A stretch of DNA of 64,000 nucleotides from Corallococcus sp. AS-1-6 (lineage in GTDB: Bacteria; Myxococcota; Myxococcia; Myxococcales; Myxococcaceae): positions 1 to 64,000 of the forward strand of contig NZ_JAIQDE010000019.1 in the NCBI RefSeq assembly GCF_020037015.1, read 5' to 3'. A program made the translations under genes and the position numbers. Below, piece after piece: positions 27,286-36,284 of the stretch. Position 1 is the stretch's first letter. Each line of letters opens with the position of its first letter. Below the pieces are notes generated by a model. That model was not told the DNA's origin and did not search any database. It worked only from the letters and a program-made list of their open reading frames with translations.

Positions 27286-30066
27286 CTACTGATACAGCAG
27301 CACCTTGTCCACCCAGCGCATGTGGGGGTGCTTCTGGTGCCAGTCGAGGCGCTCGGCCCGCAGCGCCTGGGAGGGCTCCTCACCGGACTGGATGCGCTCG
27401 CGCACCGCGCGGAAGAAGGCGCCCGCGTCGTTGGGGATCTCCGCCGTGGCGGCGAAGACGGCCCGCGCTCCGGAGGCGACGAACGCCTGCGGCAGCGATG
27501 ACGTCTCATGCAGGATGGGCGGGAGGCGGGCCGCGCTGCAGGCGCCCAGCACCACCAGGGGGGCGCCGCGCAGTTGCCGGCGCCGCAGCTCCTCCGCGGT
27601 GAGCGCGTAGCGCCCGTCCTGCTGCGGCGACAGCGCGATGACGGTGGCGTCCGACAGCGCGCGGTCCACCACGCCGTGCGCGTGGATGTCGATGTCCGTG
27701 GCGTCCTCCATCGCCTCCAGCACGCGCTCGGGCGTGGCCTGCGCGCCCTTGAGCCGCAAGAGCCGCTGCGCGCCCGCCAGGTCCGCGTCCGCCGCCGAGG
27801 GCAGCCGCGCCAGCTTCAGCGTCAGGGGCGGCTCCACGTCCGACACCACGACGTGCAGGGGCGGCTTCGCGGGGGACGCCGCGGGCAGGCCCGTCCCGAC
27901 CCGGTAGCTCCAGGCCAGGTCCGCCGGCAGGATGCCCGCGCGGCTGTCCAGCGGCGGCGCGGCCAGCACCGCCACGCGCGGACAGTCGCGCAGCAGCTCC
28001 ACCAGCTCGCCGGGCACCAGCCCCGTCAGGTCGTCGCGCAGGGGCACCGTGCGCGAGGCGTCATAGTGCCCCTGCACCTGGCCCCGGGACCCGCGCACCA
28101 CCGTCACGGTGCGCTCCGCCTCCACCGCCGCCGCCAGCACGCAGCCCTCCGGCACGGGCACCTGGAGGCTTTCGGCCACCACGTCCATGGCCTCCCGGAA
28201 GGCCCCGGCGTGGCCCGCGCTCACCGCGAGCGTCTGGAAGGCCACCGCCCTGGCGTCGCGCGCGTCCGCGTTCACCGGCAGGAGCGGCTCCGCCTCCGCG
28301 ATGGTCTGCCGCAGCACCCGCTGGCCCTCGCGCCAGTCGCGGTCCACCGTGAAGCGCCCCCGGATGAGCGTGGCCAGCACGCGCCGCCCCGCGTTCTCCC
28401 GGAGCGGGCTCACCCGCGCCAGCTCCGCCATCAGGCGCGCCTCGTCGGACGGACGGGGCGCCAGCCGCGCCAGGTCCGCGAGGATCCACGCGCCCTGGAG
28501 CCCGGGTGTCTGGCCGCACGCCAGCGACTCCTCCAGCTCCTGCCGCGCCTCCTGCGGACGGAAGCGCATCAGCGCCAGCGAGGCCAGGTTGCGGTGCGCC
28601 TGGGTGCGCGCCAGGCAGTCATCGGGCTGACGGGCCAGGGACTCGCTGAGGTATGCACGCGACAGCGCCACCCGCACCTGGAAGCGCGTCGCGTTGGCCA
28701 GCATCACCAGCGCCTGTCCCTCGCGCTCCCATTCGCCCAGCGCGGCGGCCTCCTGCCACGCGGCCCTCGCGGACTCCTCCGCCTCCACCAGCCGGTTCGA
28801 CGCGGTCGCGCGGCTGCTCAACCGGATGAGCAGATCCACGCAGCGCAGGGGCAGCTTCTTCGCGCGGCACTCGCCCAGCGCCTCCCGCAGCCGGTCCCCG
28901 GCCTGCGTCCCCTGTCCCGACAGGTCGTCCAGCCGCGCGGCCTCCTGCGCCACGCGCGAGAGGATCCAGGGGTCCGTCTCTCCCGCCGTCAGGGCGCGGA
29001 GCTCCTCGTGCGTGCGCGCCACGCCCGGCGTGCGCAGCAGCGCGCCCAGCAGCAGGTCCTTCGCCGTGGGCTCCTGGCGCAGCCGTTCGATGAGGCTCGC
29101 GGGGTTGGGGTGCGCGTCCTGCACCAGCTTCGCGTACTCCTTCGCGAGCGGCGCCCGGCGCGCGAAGTCCGCCATCGCCAGCCTCCGCACCGTGTCCTCC
29201 AGCACCGCGCCCCCGCCGGCCGCGTGGTCCAGCACCTTCGCGAGCGGCAGCAGGGACTCCACCTGCCCGGAGCCCTCCGCGGTCGCCAGCAGCTCGTAGA
29301 ACCTCTCGCGCGCGAGCCCCGGGAAGCGGGCCGCGGCCTCCACCGGCAGGGGCGCCTGGGGCGAGCGCAGCCGGGCGTGGAATGCCTCGCGCGTGGCCTT
29401 CCAGGCCTCCGCCCGGGCCTGGAACCGGCCGCGCAGCGTCCGCGCCTGCTCGCGCGCCTCGTCGCTCCAGCCGGGCTCTCCCTTCGCGGCCACCGCCTCG
29501 AACGCCGTGGCGGCGAGCAGCGTCAGCCCCAGCTCGCGCGCCACCAGGGCGCGGTTCCAGCTCGCCTGCGGGTGCGCGGGCATGGCCTCCAGCGTGGCGT
29601 CCAGCAGGGTCAGGGCTTCGTCGTGACGGCCGCGCAGGATGGCGACGGCGGCCAGGTCGCTGTCGCGGTCCAGCGAGGGCGGCGCGCGCCGGAGGTACGC
29701 GAGCGCCTGCTCCGTGTCGCCATGCAGGAGGTAGCTGACGCCCACGCCGTGCACGTCGCCGCGCTCCTCCAGGCGGGACAGCGCGCCCAGGGGCACCGGC
29801 GGGGCCAGCGCGTCCCGCCGGGGGGGCGCATGGGGGCGGTACACGTCCGCGCCGGGGAGGCTCAGCCGCACCTCCAGGGAGCGGTGGGTCGCGTCCGCGA
29901 GCCACAGCGCCGGCGTCTCCGGCCCGGCGTCCCGCTGCTTCCAGACGCGCATGGCGACGAAGCCCGCGGTCATGCAGAGCGCCAGGGCCACGAGCCCCCA
30001 GACGCGCGCCACGCCTGTCCGTCCCGGAAGGCGCGCGCCTCGGGACGTTTGCCGCATGCCAGTCAT
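27286..30066 (-). CDS. Membrane-anchored TPR-CHAT domain protein
   Basis: The 926-residue protein has one membrane helix near the N-terminus (VWGLVALALCMTAGFVAM), a long helical repeat region (TPR-like, about 110-640) and a C-terminal CHAT domain, a caspase-like cysteine protease fold. The probable catalytic pair is H797 in IHAHGVVD and C843 in VLGACSAA. CHAT proteins occur in bacterial signalling and death systems as well as in secretion. The repeats would face the periplasm or cytoplasm depending on topology. It converges on the cupin array (12 bases between stops), so it is not in that operon. GGAGG lies 6 bases before the ATG. Confidence 0.83.
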   Translation of the reverse strand: MTGMRQTSRGARLPGRTGVARVWGLVALALCMTAGFVAMRVWKQRDAGPETPALWLADATHRSLEVRLSLPGADVYRPHAPPRRDALAPPVPLGALSRLEERGDVHGVGVSYLLHGDTEQALAYLRRAPPSLDRDSDLAAVAILRGRHDEALTLLDATLEAMPAHPQASWNRALVARELGLTLLAATAFEAVAAKGEPGWSDEAREQARTLRGRFQARAEAWKATREAFHARLRSPQAPLPVEAAARFPGLARERFYELLATAEGSGQVESLLPLAKVLDHAAGGGAVLEDTVRRLAMADFARRAPLAKEYAKLVQDAHPNPASLIERLRQEPTAKDLLLGALLRTPGVARTHEELRALTAGETDPWILSRVAQEAARLDDLSGQGTQAGDRLREALGECRAKKLPLRCVDLLIRLSSRATASNRLVEAEESARAAWQEAAALGEWEREGQALVMLANATRFQVRVALSRAYLSESLARQPDDCLARTQAHRNLASLALMRFRPQEARQELEESLACGQTPGLQGAWILADLARLAPRPSDEARLMAELARVSPLRENAGRRVLATLIRGRFTVDRDWREGQRVLRQTIAEAEPLLPVNADARDARAVAFQTLAVSAGHAGAFREAMDVVAESLQVPVPEGCVLAAAVEAERTVTVVRGSRGQVQGHYDASRTVPLRDDLTGLVPGELVELLRDCPRVAVLAAPPLDSRAGILPADLAWSYRVGTGLPAASPAKPPLHVVVSDVEPPLTLKLARLPSAADADLAGAQRLLRLKGAQATPERVLEAMEDATDIDIHAHGVVDRALSDATVIALSPQQDGRYALTAEELRRRQLRGAPLVVLGACSAARLPPILHETSSLPQAFVASGARAVFAATAEIPNDAGAFFRAVRERIQSGEEPSQALRAERLDWHQKHPHMRWVDKVLLYQ

Positions 30067-30131
30067 CCGGGGCCTCCCGCGTGCCCCCGCACCATCTCCG
30101 CGGGTCCTGCGGGCACCAGTCTACGGCCAAT

Positions 30132-30158
30132 GCCCCCGGGCATGACAGACCCGGGGGC
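30132..30158 (-). terminator. Probable terminator hairpin of the M14 carboxypeptidase gene
   Basis: A perfect 9-bp stem (GCCCCCGGG/CCCGGGGGC) with a 9-base loop lies about 25 bases past the stop on the minus strand. There is no T-tract. Confidence 0.45.
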
Positions 30159-30183
30159 GAGGCACTGTCCGGCGGTGTGACGC

Positions 30184-31848
30184 CTACTCCACCTTCTGGG
30201 GGGCGCGCGTGGACTCCACCAGCCGGTGGATGGGGTACAGCTCGCCCACCTTCAGGCTGTCATCCAGGAACTGCCAGCGGCAGAAGCCGTCGTCCGAGTG
30301 CGGCTCCAGCAGGTAGGTGATGAGCGTGCCTGTGCGCTGGTCGGTGCCCACCAGCAGGGTGCCGGCCGGGAAGTCCTGCTCGGAGCGCTCGGGGGCCACG
30401 GTGAGGATGGTCTCGAAGCGCACCGGCTTGGGCTTCTGGCTCAAGGGGACTTCGTCCTGGCCGGGGGGCGGCACGTTGGCGGCGACGTCCGGGCTGAAGG
30501 TCTCCTCCTTGCGGGCGATGCGGTAGCTGTCCACCTGGAAGCGCTGCGCCTTGGCCAGCTTCTCGTAGCGGATGCCGTGGCCGTCCAGGCGCGCGGCGAG
30601 CGACGCGGGCACCAGGTAGCCGGCCGGCGTGCTCACGGCCTGCGTGGGCACGAAGGTGCGGTGGTGCGGCGTCTTGTAGACCTTCTTGCGCTTGCCCGGG
30701 TAGCGGCGCTCCTGGATGCTCGCCTCGTCGAAGGAGAGGATGGCGGCGGTGTCGCCCTCCTTCACGTAGGCCGGGTAGTCGAACACCAGCGCCCCGTCCG
30801 TGGCGCGCTGCGCGACGCCGTAGTTGATGCCCACCCACTCGCGCACGTCCGGGGTCTTTCCGCGCGCGATGATGGCGGCCTCCTCGAAGTCGGTGACCCG
30901 GCGGTACTCCTTGGCGTAGCGGGCGGCGTCGCGGATGAGCTCCAGCACCCACGCGCGGATGACGGCGCAGCGGCGGGGGAAGTCGATGTAGCTGTACGTC
31001 TCCAGCAGCACGTCCAGCCGGCCCAGGAGGCCGCGGTAGTGGCTGCCGAAGCGGGGCAGGGCGGGGTAGGTGTGCCAGCCGGAGCGCGGGTCGCCCTCCT
31101 TGCGGAAGTTGCCGTACCAGAAGCTGTCGAAGCCGTGCTTCGTCTTCACCGCGGCGGACACGCGCTCGGCCAGCTCGCGGTTGTAGTCGCGCGAGGTGTG
31201 CAGCAGCTCCGCGTTGCCGTGGGGGATGTCGAAGGTGAGGTCGAACCCGTGGATGCTGCCGTCCGTGGTGTGGCAGTCCACGAAGAGGTGCGGCCACCAC
31301 GTCTGGTACAGCTTCGCCAGGGCGCGCGTCTCCGGCGCCTCCTGCTTCATGTTGTCGCGGTTGAGGTTCCAGCCCTCGCCCGTGTAGCGCATGCCCACGC
31401 CGCCGGGCGGGTTCACCTGGCCCTCCAGGTTCTTCAGGTCCAGCGCGCGGTTGCCCTTGCTGATGCGGTCGTTGCCGTCCGGGTTGAAGTTGGGGACGAA
31501 GACGATGCACAGCCGGTCCAGCAGCTTCTTGCCCAGGGACGTGAGCGTGAGGTCGCGCGCGAGCGCCTGGAGGGTCTCCTTGCCCTCCACCTCACCGGCG
31601 TGGATGTTGGCCTCCACCATCACGATGAGCTTCTTCTGCTTCTTCGCCAGCTCCGGCGTGAAGCAGTTGCGGTCGCTCAGGATGAGCGACATGAGCGGCT
31701 GGCCTTCACCACTCTGGCCGAAGTCCACGCGCTTCGCGAGCTTGGTCTGGGCACACAGGGCGTCGACGAAGGCGACCACGTCGGCGCTGCGGGACGTTTC
31801 CTGATAGTCGGTGGCTTCCGCGCGGGTGAGCAGCTTGGGAGTGGGCAT
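30184..31848 (-). CDS. M14-family zinc carboxypeptidase
   Basis: The 554-residue protein carries the M14 catalytic domain: zinc ligands H83 and E86 (NIHAGEVEG), H193 (DCHTTDG), and the catalytic Glu E283 (LLETYSY). The NPDGNDR and GWNLNRD segments are family-like. No signal peptide is seen, so it probably acts in the cytoplasm on peptides. The long C-terminal part (about 390-554) is not a recognised domain. A TTGACG-N17-TCGGAT promoter candidate (31860-31888) lies just upstream on the minus strand. Confidence 0.83.
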   Translation of the reverse strand: MPTPKLLTRAEATDYQETSRSADVVAFVDALCAQTKLAKRVDFGQSGEGQPLMSLILSDRNCFTPELAKKQKKLIVMVEANIHAGEVEGKETLQALARDLTLTSLGKKLLDRLCIVFVPNFNPDGNDRISKGNRALDLKNLEGQVNPPGGVGMRYTGEGWNLNRDNMKQEAPETRALAKLYQTWWPHLFVDCHTTDGSIHGFDLTFDIPHGNAELLHTSRDYNRELAERVSAAVKTKHGFDSFWYGNFRKEGDPRSGWHTYPALPRFGSHYRGLLGRLDVLLETYSYIDFPRRCAVIRAWVLELIRDAARYAKEYRRVTDFEEAAIIARGKTPDVREWVGINYGVAQRATDGALVFDYPAYVKEGDTAAILSFDEASIQERRYPGKRKKVYKTPHHRTFVPTQAVSTPAGYLVPASLAARLDGHGIRYEKLAKAQRFQVDSYRIARKEETFSPDVAANVPPPGQDEVPLSQKPKPVRFETILTVAPERSEQDFPAGTLLVGTDQRTGTLITYLLEPHSDDGFCRWQFLDDSLKVGELYPIHRLVESTRAPQKVE

Positions 31849-31859
31849 AGGTGCCGCGC

Positions 31860-31888
31860 ATCCGAGCGCTCCGGCCCTGCCGCGTCAA
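31860..31888 (-). promoter_or_regulatory. Candidate promoter of the M14 carboxypeptidase
   Basis: On the minus strand, TTGACG (31888-31883) and TCGGAT (31865-31860) are 17 bases apart, with the start codon 11 bases on. The -35 is good and the -10 poor. Confidence 0.35.
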
Positions 31889-31972
31889 GCACGCGTGAAG
31901 TGGGCCGCATTGCCGCACCGAGGCGGTGTCCCATATGAAACCGGCCGCGAAGGCAGCATGAGGGGGCGTTCC

Positions 31973-32403
31973 ATGGACCTGGCCACATCCCCGCTGTTCG
32001 AACGGCTCCAGCGCGCGGACCACGTGCTGCTCGCGGGCGCGGGGCCTACCTGGGCGTCACCGCGCTGCTGCCGGGGATGCCGGAGGTGGACCGCTACCGC
32101 GAGGCGGTCATGTTCTCCTCCGAGGAGATGGCCCGGCGGCCGAGCATCGTGTCGCTGCCGGTGGTGGGCGCCATCGACGGCGACTGCGGCGACCAGCACC
32201 GCACGTCGCGCACGCAGGGCAGCAGGCTGTGGATCAACCCGCTGATGAGCATGTACTGGGCCTTCGACCTGGACGCCGTCGCCAGGCGCTGCCTGTACCT
32301 GGAGCACCTGCGGGACACGACCACGAGCTGGGAGGTGAGCGCGCGCATCGAGACCTTCCGCGCGCGCAACCCCACGAAGCCGTGGGAGGACATCCCCGTC
32401 TAG
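31973..32403 (+). pseudogene. Broken DUF1152-type gene with internal deletion and frameshift
   Basis: The reading frame starts well (MDLATSPLFERLQRADHVLLAGAG, 31973-32040), the usual N-terminus of DUF1152-like proteins, where a Gly-rich loop should follow. Instead the similarity jumps, in another frame, to the C-terminal part (AYLGVTALLPGMPEVDRYREA, then a SIVSLPVVGAIDGDCGD segment and GSRLWINPLM, ending WEDIPV at 32403). Intact family members are about 300 residues, so most of the middle is gone. The join is near 32041. A 108-residue fragment (32077-32403) could still be translated. Its TAG overlaps the stop of the convergent methyltransferase gene. Confidence 0.7.
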
Positions 32404-33197
32404 CGCGCGGGCATCCCGAGCACGTAGGTGACGGCGCCCTTGCCCTTCTCACGCACCTCGCCCACCTCCCACGTGTAGCCGGGGCGCTGGAGGCTCCGCG
32501 TCAGGGCCTTCAGCTCCTCCGGCCGGTGGGCCCGCAGCGTGGACACCAGCCCGTCCCAGGCGAGCGCCAGCGGCGCCAGAGGCACCGCGTAGGTGAACAG
32601 CAGGCGCAGCGGCGTCAGCGGCCGGATGAACGGCGTGAAGAGCAGCACCAGCAGCGGCACGAGCAGCGTGCCCAGCACTCCGCCCGGCGTGCGGTGCACG
32701 ACCTCGAAGGCCGCGAATGATTCGCCCCGCCGCTGCGCGTCCTCTAGCACCTCGCGCACCTCCTCCGGCCGGATGTGGTGCAGGGCGTTGAAGAGCGTCC
32801 GCATGCCGCGCAGGTCTTCCGGCACCCGCCGCGCATCCACGGGCCGGGAGAGGTACGTGGCGCCCTCCGCACGGGCCTGCCCGGCGGCCTCCGCGTTGGG
32901 GTACAGGTCCGTGAGCACCGCCCGCGTCTTCAGGCCGTGGCGCGCCTCCAGCAGGCGCTGAAGTCCGGGCACGGGCCCCTGGCCGCCGGAGCACAGGTCC
33001 ACCAGCGTGTCCGTGCCGGACGCCTGGAGCCCCTTCGCGAGCACGTCCACCGCCGCGTCGAACAGCCCCATCCGCGTGGACACCGTGTGCAGGTAGTCCG
33101 TGGACAGGTTGCGCGCCGCGCGCGGATACCAGGGTTGATCCATCAGCTCGAACAGGTGCAGGCGGGGCAGCAGGGCGGGGTGCTCGGTGGAGTCCAT
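32400..33197 (-). CDS. Class I SAM-dependent methyltransferase-like protein with hydrophobic segments
   Basis: The 265-residue protein has a Rossmann-type motif I (DTLVDLCSGGQGPVPG) and motif-like LTDLYPNAEAA and LFNALHHIRPEEV, as in class I methyltransferases. Unusually, two hydrophobic stretches follow (GTLLVPLLVLLFTPF, LRLLFTYAVPLAPLALA), which may attach it to the membrane or to a lipid substrate. The start at 33197 (MDSTEHPALL) is preferred; a longer start would cross the promoter region. The substrate is unknown. Confidence 0.72.
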   Translation of the reverse strand: MDSTEHPALLPRLHLFELMDQPWYPRAARNLSTDYLHTVSTRMGLFDAAVDVLAKGLQASGTDTLVDLCSGGQGPVPGLQRLLEARHGLKTRAVLTDLYPNAEAAGQARAEGATYLSRPVDARRVPEDLRGMRTLFNALHHIRPEEVREVLEDAQRRGESFAAFEVVHRTPGGVLGTLLVPLLVLLFTPFIRPLTPLRLLFTYAVPLAPLALAWDGLVSTLRAHRPEELKALTRSLQRPGYTWEVGEVREKGKGAVTYVLGMPAR

Positions 33198-33293
33198 GCG
33201 GGACAAGGTGCCGCCCGCGCGGGTCGGGTGCACTGACCGCTGGCGCCAGAACGGCTTGCCGCGTGCGCCAGGCGGTCGCTAGCGTTGCGGCCC

Positions 33294-34319
33294 GTGGCGT
33301 CCTCCGCTCCTCCTTCGCTCTCCGCCCGCCTGGCCCGGCAGGGGCTGCTCGCGGCGGCGAAGCGCGGCGTTCCCTCGGAGCGGCTCTGCGCGGAGGTGGG
33401 GCTGCGCGGGTCGGACCTGGGCGACCCGGAGGCGCGCATCCCCTACGCCGTGCTGGACGACATCCTGGAGCGGGCCGTGGCGCTCACCGGGGATGACAAC
33501 CTGGGGCTGCACATGGCGGGCCTGGACGTGATGGACGCGGACGACCCCGCGTCGCTCGTCATCCTCACCAGCGCCAACCTGCGCGAGGCCATGGTGCGCG
33601 GCTGCCGCTACCAGCGCGTCTGGGGCGACGGAGAGCGCTTCGTCGTGGAGGACACGCCGCGCGGCGTGCGGATGCGCTTCACCCCCGTGGGGCCCTCATG
33701 GCGGCCCGCGCACCGGCACCTCGCGGAGATCGCGCTGGTGCAGCTTGCCACGGGCGTGCGCGTCTTCACCGGCGTGGACGTGCGGCCCCTGCGCGCGCGC
33801 TTCGTCCACGCGCCGCCCGCGGATCCGCGCGAGCACGAGGCCCTCTTCGGCTGCCCGCTGGAGTTCAACGCCCCCGCGAACGACCTGGAGTTCGCCGCCG
33901 GGGACGCGGACCGGCCCTTCGTCCACGCGGACGCGCTGCTCAACGCCGTGTTCGAGCATCACGCCCGCCGCGCCCTGGAGCGGCTGCCCGCCGCGGACAC
34001 CCTGTCGGACCGGGTCCGGGAGCAGGTGCGGCGGACGCTGGCGGGAGGCGACTTCTCCTTCGCCTCGGTGGCGAGGGCCCTGCGCGTCCCCTCCCGGACC
34101 TTGCAGCGCCAGTTGGCGGCGGAGGGCCGCACCTACGCGGGCATCGTGGAGGGGCTGCGGCGCGAGCTGTCCCAGGGCTACCTCCAGCGGCGCATGTCCA
34201 TCGCGGAGGTGTCCTTCCTGCTGGGGTACGCGGATCCGGTCGCCTTCCACCGCGCCTTCAAGCGCTGGTGGGGCACGTCCCCGGAGGCCTTCCGCAAGGC
34301 CCATGCGGCCGGGGGCTGA
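33294..34319 (+). CDS. AraC-family transcriptional regulator
   Basis: About 341 residues. An N-terminal ligand-binding region of the arabinose-binding-like type (about 20-220) is followed by two helix-turn-helix motifs (FSFASVARALRVPSRTLQRQL and MSIAEVSFLLGYADPVAFHRAF). It should activate or repress genes in response to a small ligand; the target is not evident, and it is divergent from the methyltransferase gene. A TAGCGT box lies exactly 8 bases before the GTG at 33294, so it may be a leaderless gene; a TTG at 33285 is the alternative. Confidence 0.86.
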   Translation: MASSAPPSLSARLARQGLLAAAKRGVPSERLCAEVGLRGSDLGDPEARIPYAVLDDILERAVALTGDDNLGLHMAGLDVMDADDPASLVILTSANLREAMVRGCRYQRVWGDGERFVVEDTPRGVRMRFTPVGPSWRPAHRHLAEIALVQLATGVRVFTGVDVRPLRARFVHAPPADPREHEALFGCPLEFNAPANDLEFAAGDADRPFVHADALLNAVFEHHARRALERLPAADTLSDRVREQVRRTLAGGDFSFASVARALRVPSRTLQRQLAAEGRTYAGIVEGLRRELSQGYLQRRMSIAEVSFLLGYADPVAFHRAFKRWWGTSPEAFRKAHAAGG

Positions 34320-34428
34320 CAGGCAAGCGGCGCCCCGAGCCCTTCCGGGAGGGAAGCCAGGCCTTCGTTGGGGAGCAGGCGTGCCTACGTTTCACCCCAG
34401 AGGGCCGGGACCCTCGGGGGAGACGACC

Positions 34429-34734
34429 ATGTGGACACGCCGCTTCAACGGGCTCGTCGTGCTGGGGGTGATCGGCACCGTGGGCTTCACGACCGGGTGC
34501 AACGAACACCAGCAGCAGACCGTCAACGAGAACGCCCGTCAGGCCGGGCAGGAGGTGGGCAAGGCCGCCAAGGACGTCCAGCACGGCGCCAGCCGGGCCG
34601 CGCAGATCGTCCGCGAGTCCAGCCGCGAGGCCGCTGAGGGCTTCCGGCAGGGAGTGGGCGGCTCGGGAGACACGGCCTCCGAGCAGCAGAAGGCCGACGC
34701 GCACCGCACGGACAGGCCGAGCGCGGAGCGCTGA
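34429..34734 (+). CDS. Small lipoprotein, unknown function
   Basis: The 101-residue protein has a signal peptide with lipobox (GFTTGC) and a mature helical segment rich in Ala, Gln, Asn and charged residues (ENARQAGQEVGKAAKDVQHG), resembling small entericidin- or YtxH-like surface helices. A GGGGGAG site is 7 bases before the ATG. Function unknown. Confidence 0.66.
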   Translation: MWTRRFNGLVVLGVIGTVGFTTGCNEHQQQTVNENARQAGQEVGKAAKDVQHGASRAAQIVRESSREAAEGFRQGVGGSGDTASEQQKADAHRTDRPSAER

Positions 34735-34788
34735 AAGACGCAACGTGCCAGACGCGCCGCGGCCCGGCGGTGTGTTTGAATGTGGACC

Positions 34789-35634
34789 ATGGTTGCGGCC
34801 CCACCCGTCCGTGGTCCTCGTGCGTCCCCTGGCCGTTGGCCGTGCCTGTTGCCGTGCCTGCTGACGGTGGCGTGCGTGACGACGAGCGAGGTGACGCGCG
34901 CCCCCACCCTGGAGGAGAAGTGCGACGCCGGGAGCGCCTGGGCCTGCGAGACCTGGGCGAAGCAGCTCCAGGTGGACAACCGGATGGAGGAGGCGGACCG
35001 GGCCTTCGGGCTCGCGTGCGCGATGGGCTCCACGTCCGCGTGCCTGTCGCAGGGCAAGGACCGGCTGTCGCGGGGCGACCTGGACGGCGCGGAGCCGCCG
35101 CTGCGCAAGGCGTACGACGAGGACTCGGAGGAGGCCACGCTGGCGCTCGCGGACCTCCAGGACGCGCGCGGGGACGTGGCGGGCGCGGCGCACCTCCGCT
35201 ACGAGGCGCTGGCCATCGACAAGTCGACGACGGAGTTCGCGTTCGGCTGGCGCGTCCCGTTCGACGGCGGCATGGGCCTGGCGCTGGACGTGAACGTGCA
35301 GCCCATGGGGCTCAAGGCGCGGCGGCTGACGTTGGGCCTCAACGTGAGCGCGGACCCCAGGCGGGCGTCGCTGAACGCCACCGTGGGCTATCAGCACTTC
35401 GTGACGAACTGGTTCGCGCCCTACGCCCGGGCGCTCGTGGGCCCCTACCTGGAGGTCGAGGGCTCACGGCGCAACCCCATCAACCTGGGGGCCGAGGTGG
35501 GCATGAAGTTCTTCGCGGGGCCCCTGGGCCACCTGGGCACCGGGTTCGGGACCTCGCTGGACGGCTCCACCTACTACTTCCTCCAGCTCGGACTGGACTG
35601 GGTGCTGACGCTGGCGGTGCTCGCGCACCTGTGA
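34789..35634 (+). CDS. Lipoprotein with Sel1/TPR-like repeats and a C-terminal barrel-like domain
   Basis: About 281 residues. The N-terminal hydrophobic stretch ends in a lipobox-like LTVAC. Next come short cysteine-bearing helical repeats (CDAGSAWACETWAKQL, RAFGLACAMGSTSACLSQGKD), as in Sel1-like repeats, then a C-terminal beta-rich region (ALDVNVQPMGLKARRLTLGLNV, YLEVEGSRRNPINLGAEVGMKFFAG). It could link a periplasmic repeat to an outer-membrane part; this is inference. The start could also be the ATG three codons upstream. It converges on nth. Confidence 0.64.
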   Translation: MVAAPPVRGPRASPGRWPCLLPCLLTVACVTTSEVTRAPTLEEKCDAGSAWACETWAKQLQVDNRMEEADRAFGLACAMGSTSACLSQGKDRLSRGDLDGAEPPLRKAYDEDSEEATLALADLQDARGDVAGAAHLRYEALAIDKSTTEFAFGWRVPFDGGMGLALDVNVQPMGLKARRLTLGLNVSADPRRASLNATVGYQHFVTNWFAPYARALVGPYLEVEGSRRNPINLGAEVGMKFFAGPLGHLGTGFGTSLDGSTYYFLQLGLDWVLTLAVLAHL

Positions 35635-35638
35635 CGGC

Positions 35639-36274
35639 TCAGGCCACGCCCAGCTTGGGGCACACGTCGTTGAGGAGGCACTCCGCGCACTTGGGCTTCT
35701 TGGCCACGCAGGTGTAGCGGCCGTGCAGCACCACGGCGGGGCCGAAGAAGGTCCAGTCGTCCCTGGGCACCAGCTTCATCAGGTCCGCCTCGATGGCCTC
35801 CGGCTTCTCCTGCTTCGTCAGGCCCAGGCGCTGGCTGACGCGGGCCACGTGCGTGTCCACGATGACGCCGGAGGCCTGCTGGAAGGCGGTGTTGAGCACC
35901 ACGTTGGCCGTCTTGCGCGCCACGCCGGGCAGCTCCACCAGGTCCTCCATGCGAGGAGGCACTTCCCCCTGGTGGGCGTCCAGCAGCGCGCGGCTCATGG
36001 CCTGCACCGTCTTGGTCTTCTGCTTGAAGAAGCCGGTGGGCTTCAGGTCCTCCTCCAGCTCCGCGGTGTCCGCGTCCGCGAGCGCCTGGGGACCGTCGTA
36101 CTTCTTCCACAGCTCGGCGGTGACGCGGTTGACGCGCTCGTCGGTGCACTGCGCGGCCAGGATGGTGGCCACCAGCAGCTCGAAGGGCGTGTTCCAGTTC
36201 AGCTCGTACTTCGCGTCGGGATACTTCTCGCGCAGGCGTTCGAGCACCACGGGGACGAGGGCGGCGGGTTTCAT
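35639..36274 (-). CDS. nth: Endonuclease III (DNA glycosylase/AP lyase)
   Basis: The 211-residue enzyme removes oxidised pyrimidines. It has the helix-hairpin-helix LPGVARKTANVVLN with the catalytic Lys K121, the Asp D140 in VDTHVARVSQRLGL, and the four cysteines of the C-terminal 4Fe-4S cluster (CVAKKPKCAECLLNDVC, spacing C-X6-C-X2-C-X5-C). It lies 10 bases after the Fe-type alcohol dehydrogenase gene, in the same direction. Confidence 0.96.
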   Translation of the reverse strand: MKPAALVPVVLERLREKYPDAKYELNWNTPFELLVATILAAQCTDERVNRVTAELWKKYDGPQALADADTAELEEDLKPTGFFKQKTKTVQAMSRALLDAHQGEVPPRMEDLVELPGVARKTANVVLNTAFQQASGVIVDTHVARVSQRLGLTKQEKPEAIEADLMKLVPRDDWTFFGPAVVLHGRYTCVAKKPKCAECLLNDVCPKLGVA

Positions 36275-36284
36275 GGGTGGATCC

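Noticed and set aside
32077-32403. A normal 108-residue hypothetical gene
   Set aside because: Its sequence is the C-terminal part of a DUF1152-like protein whose N-terminus is found just upstream in another frame, so a pseudogene is the better explanation.
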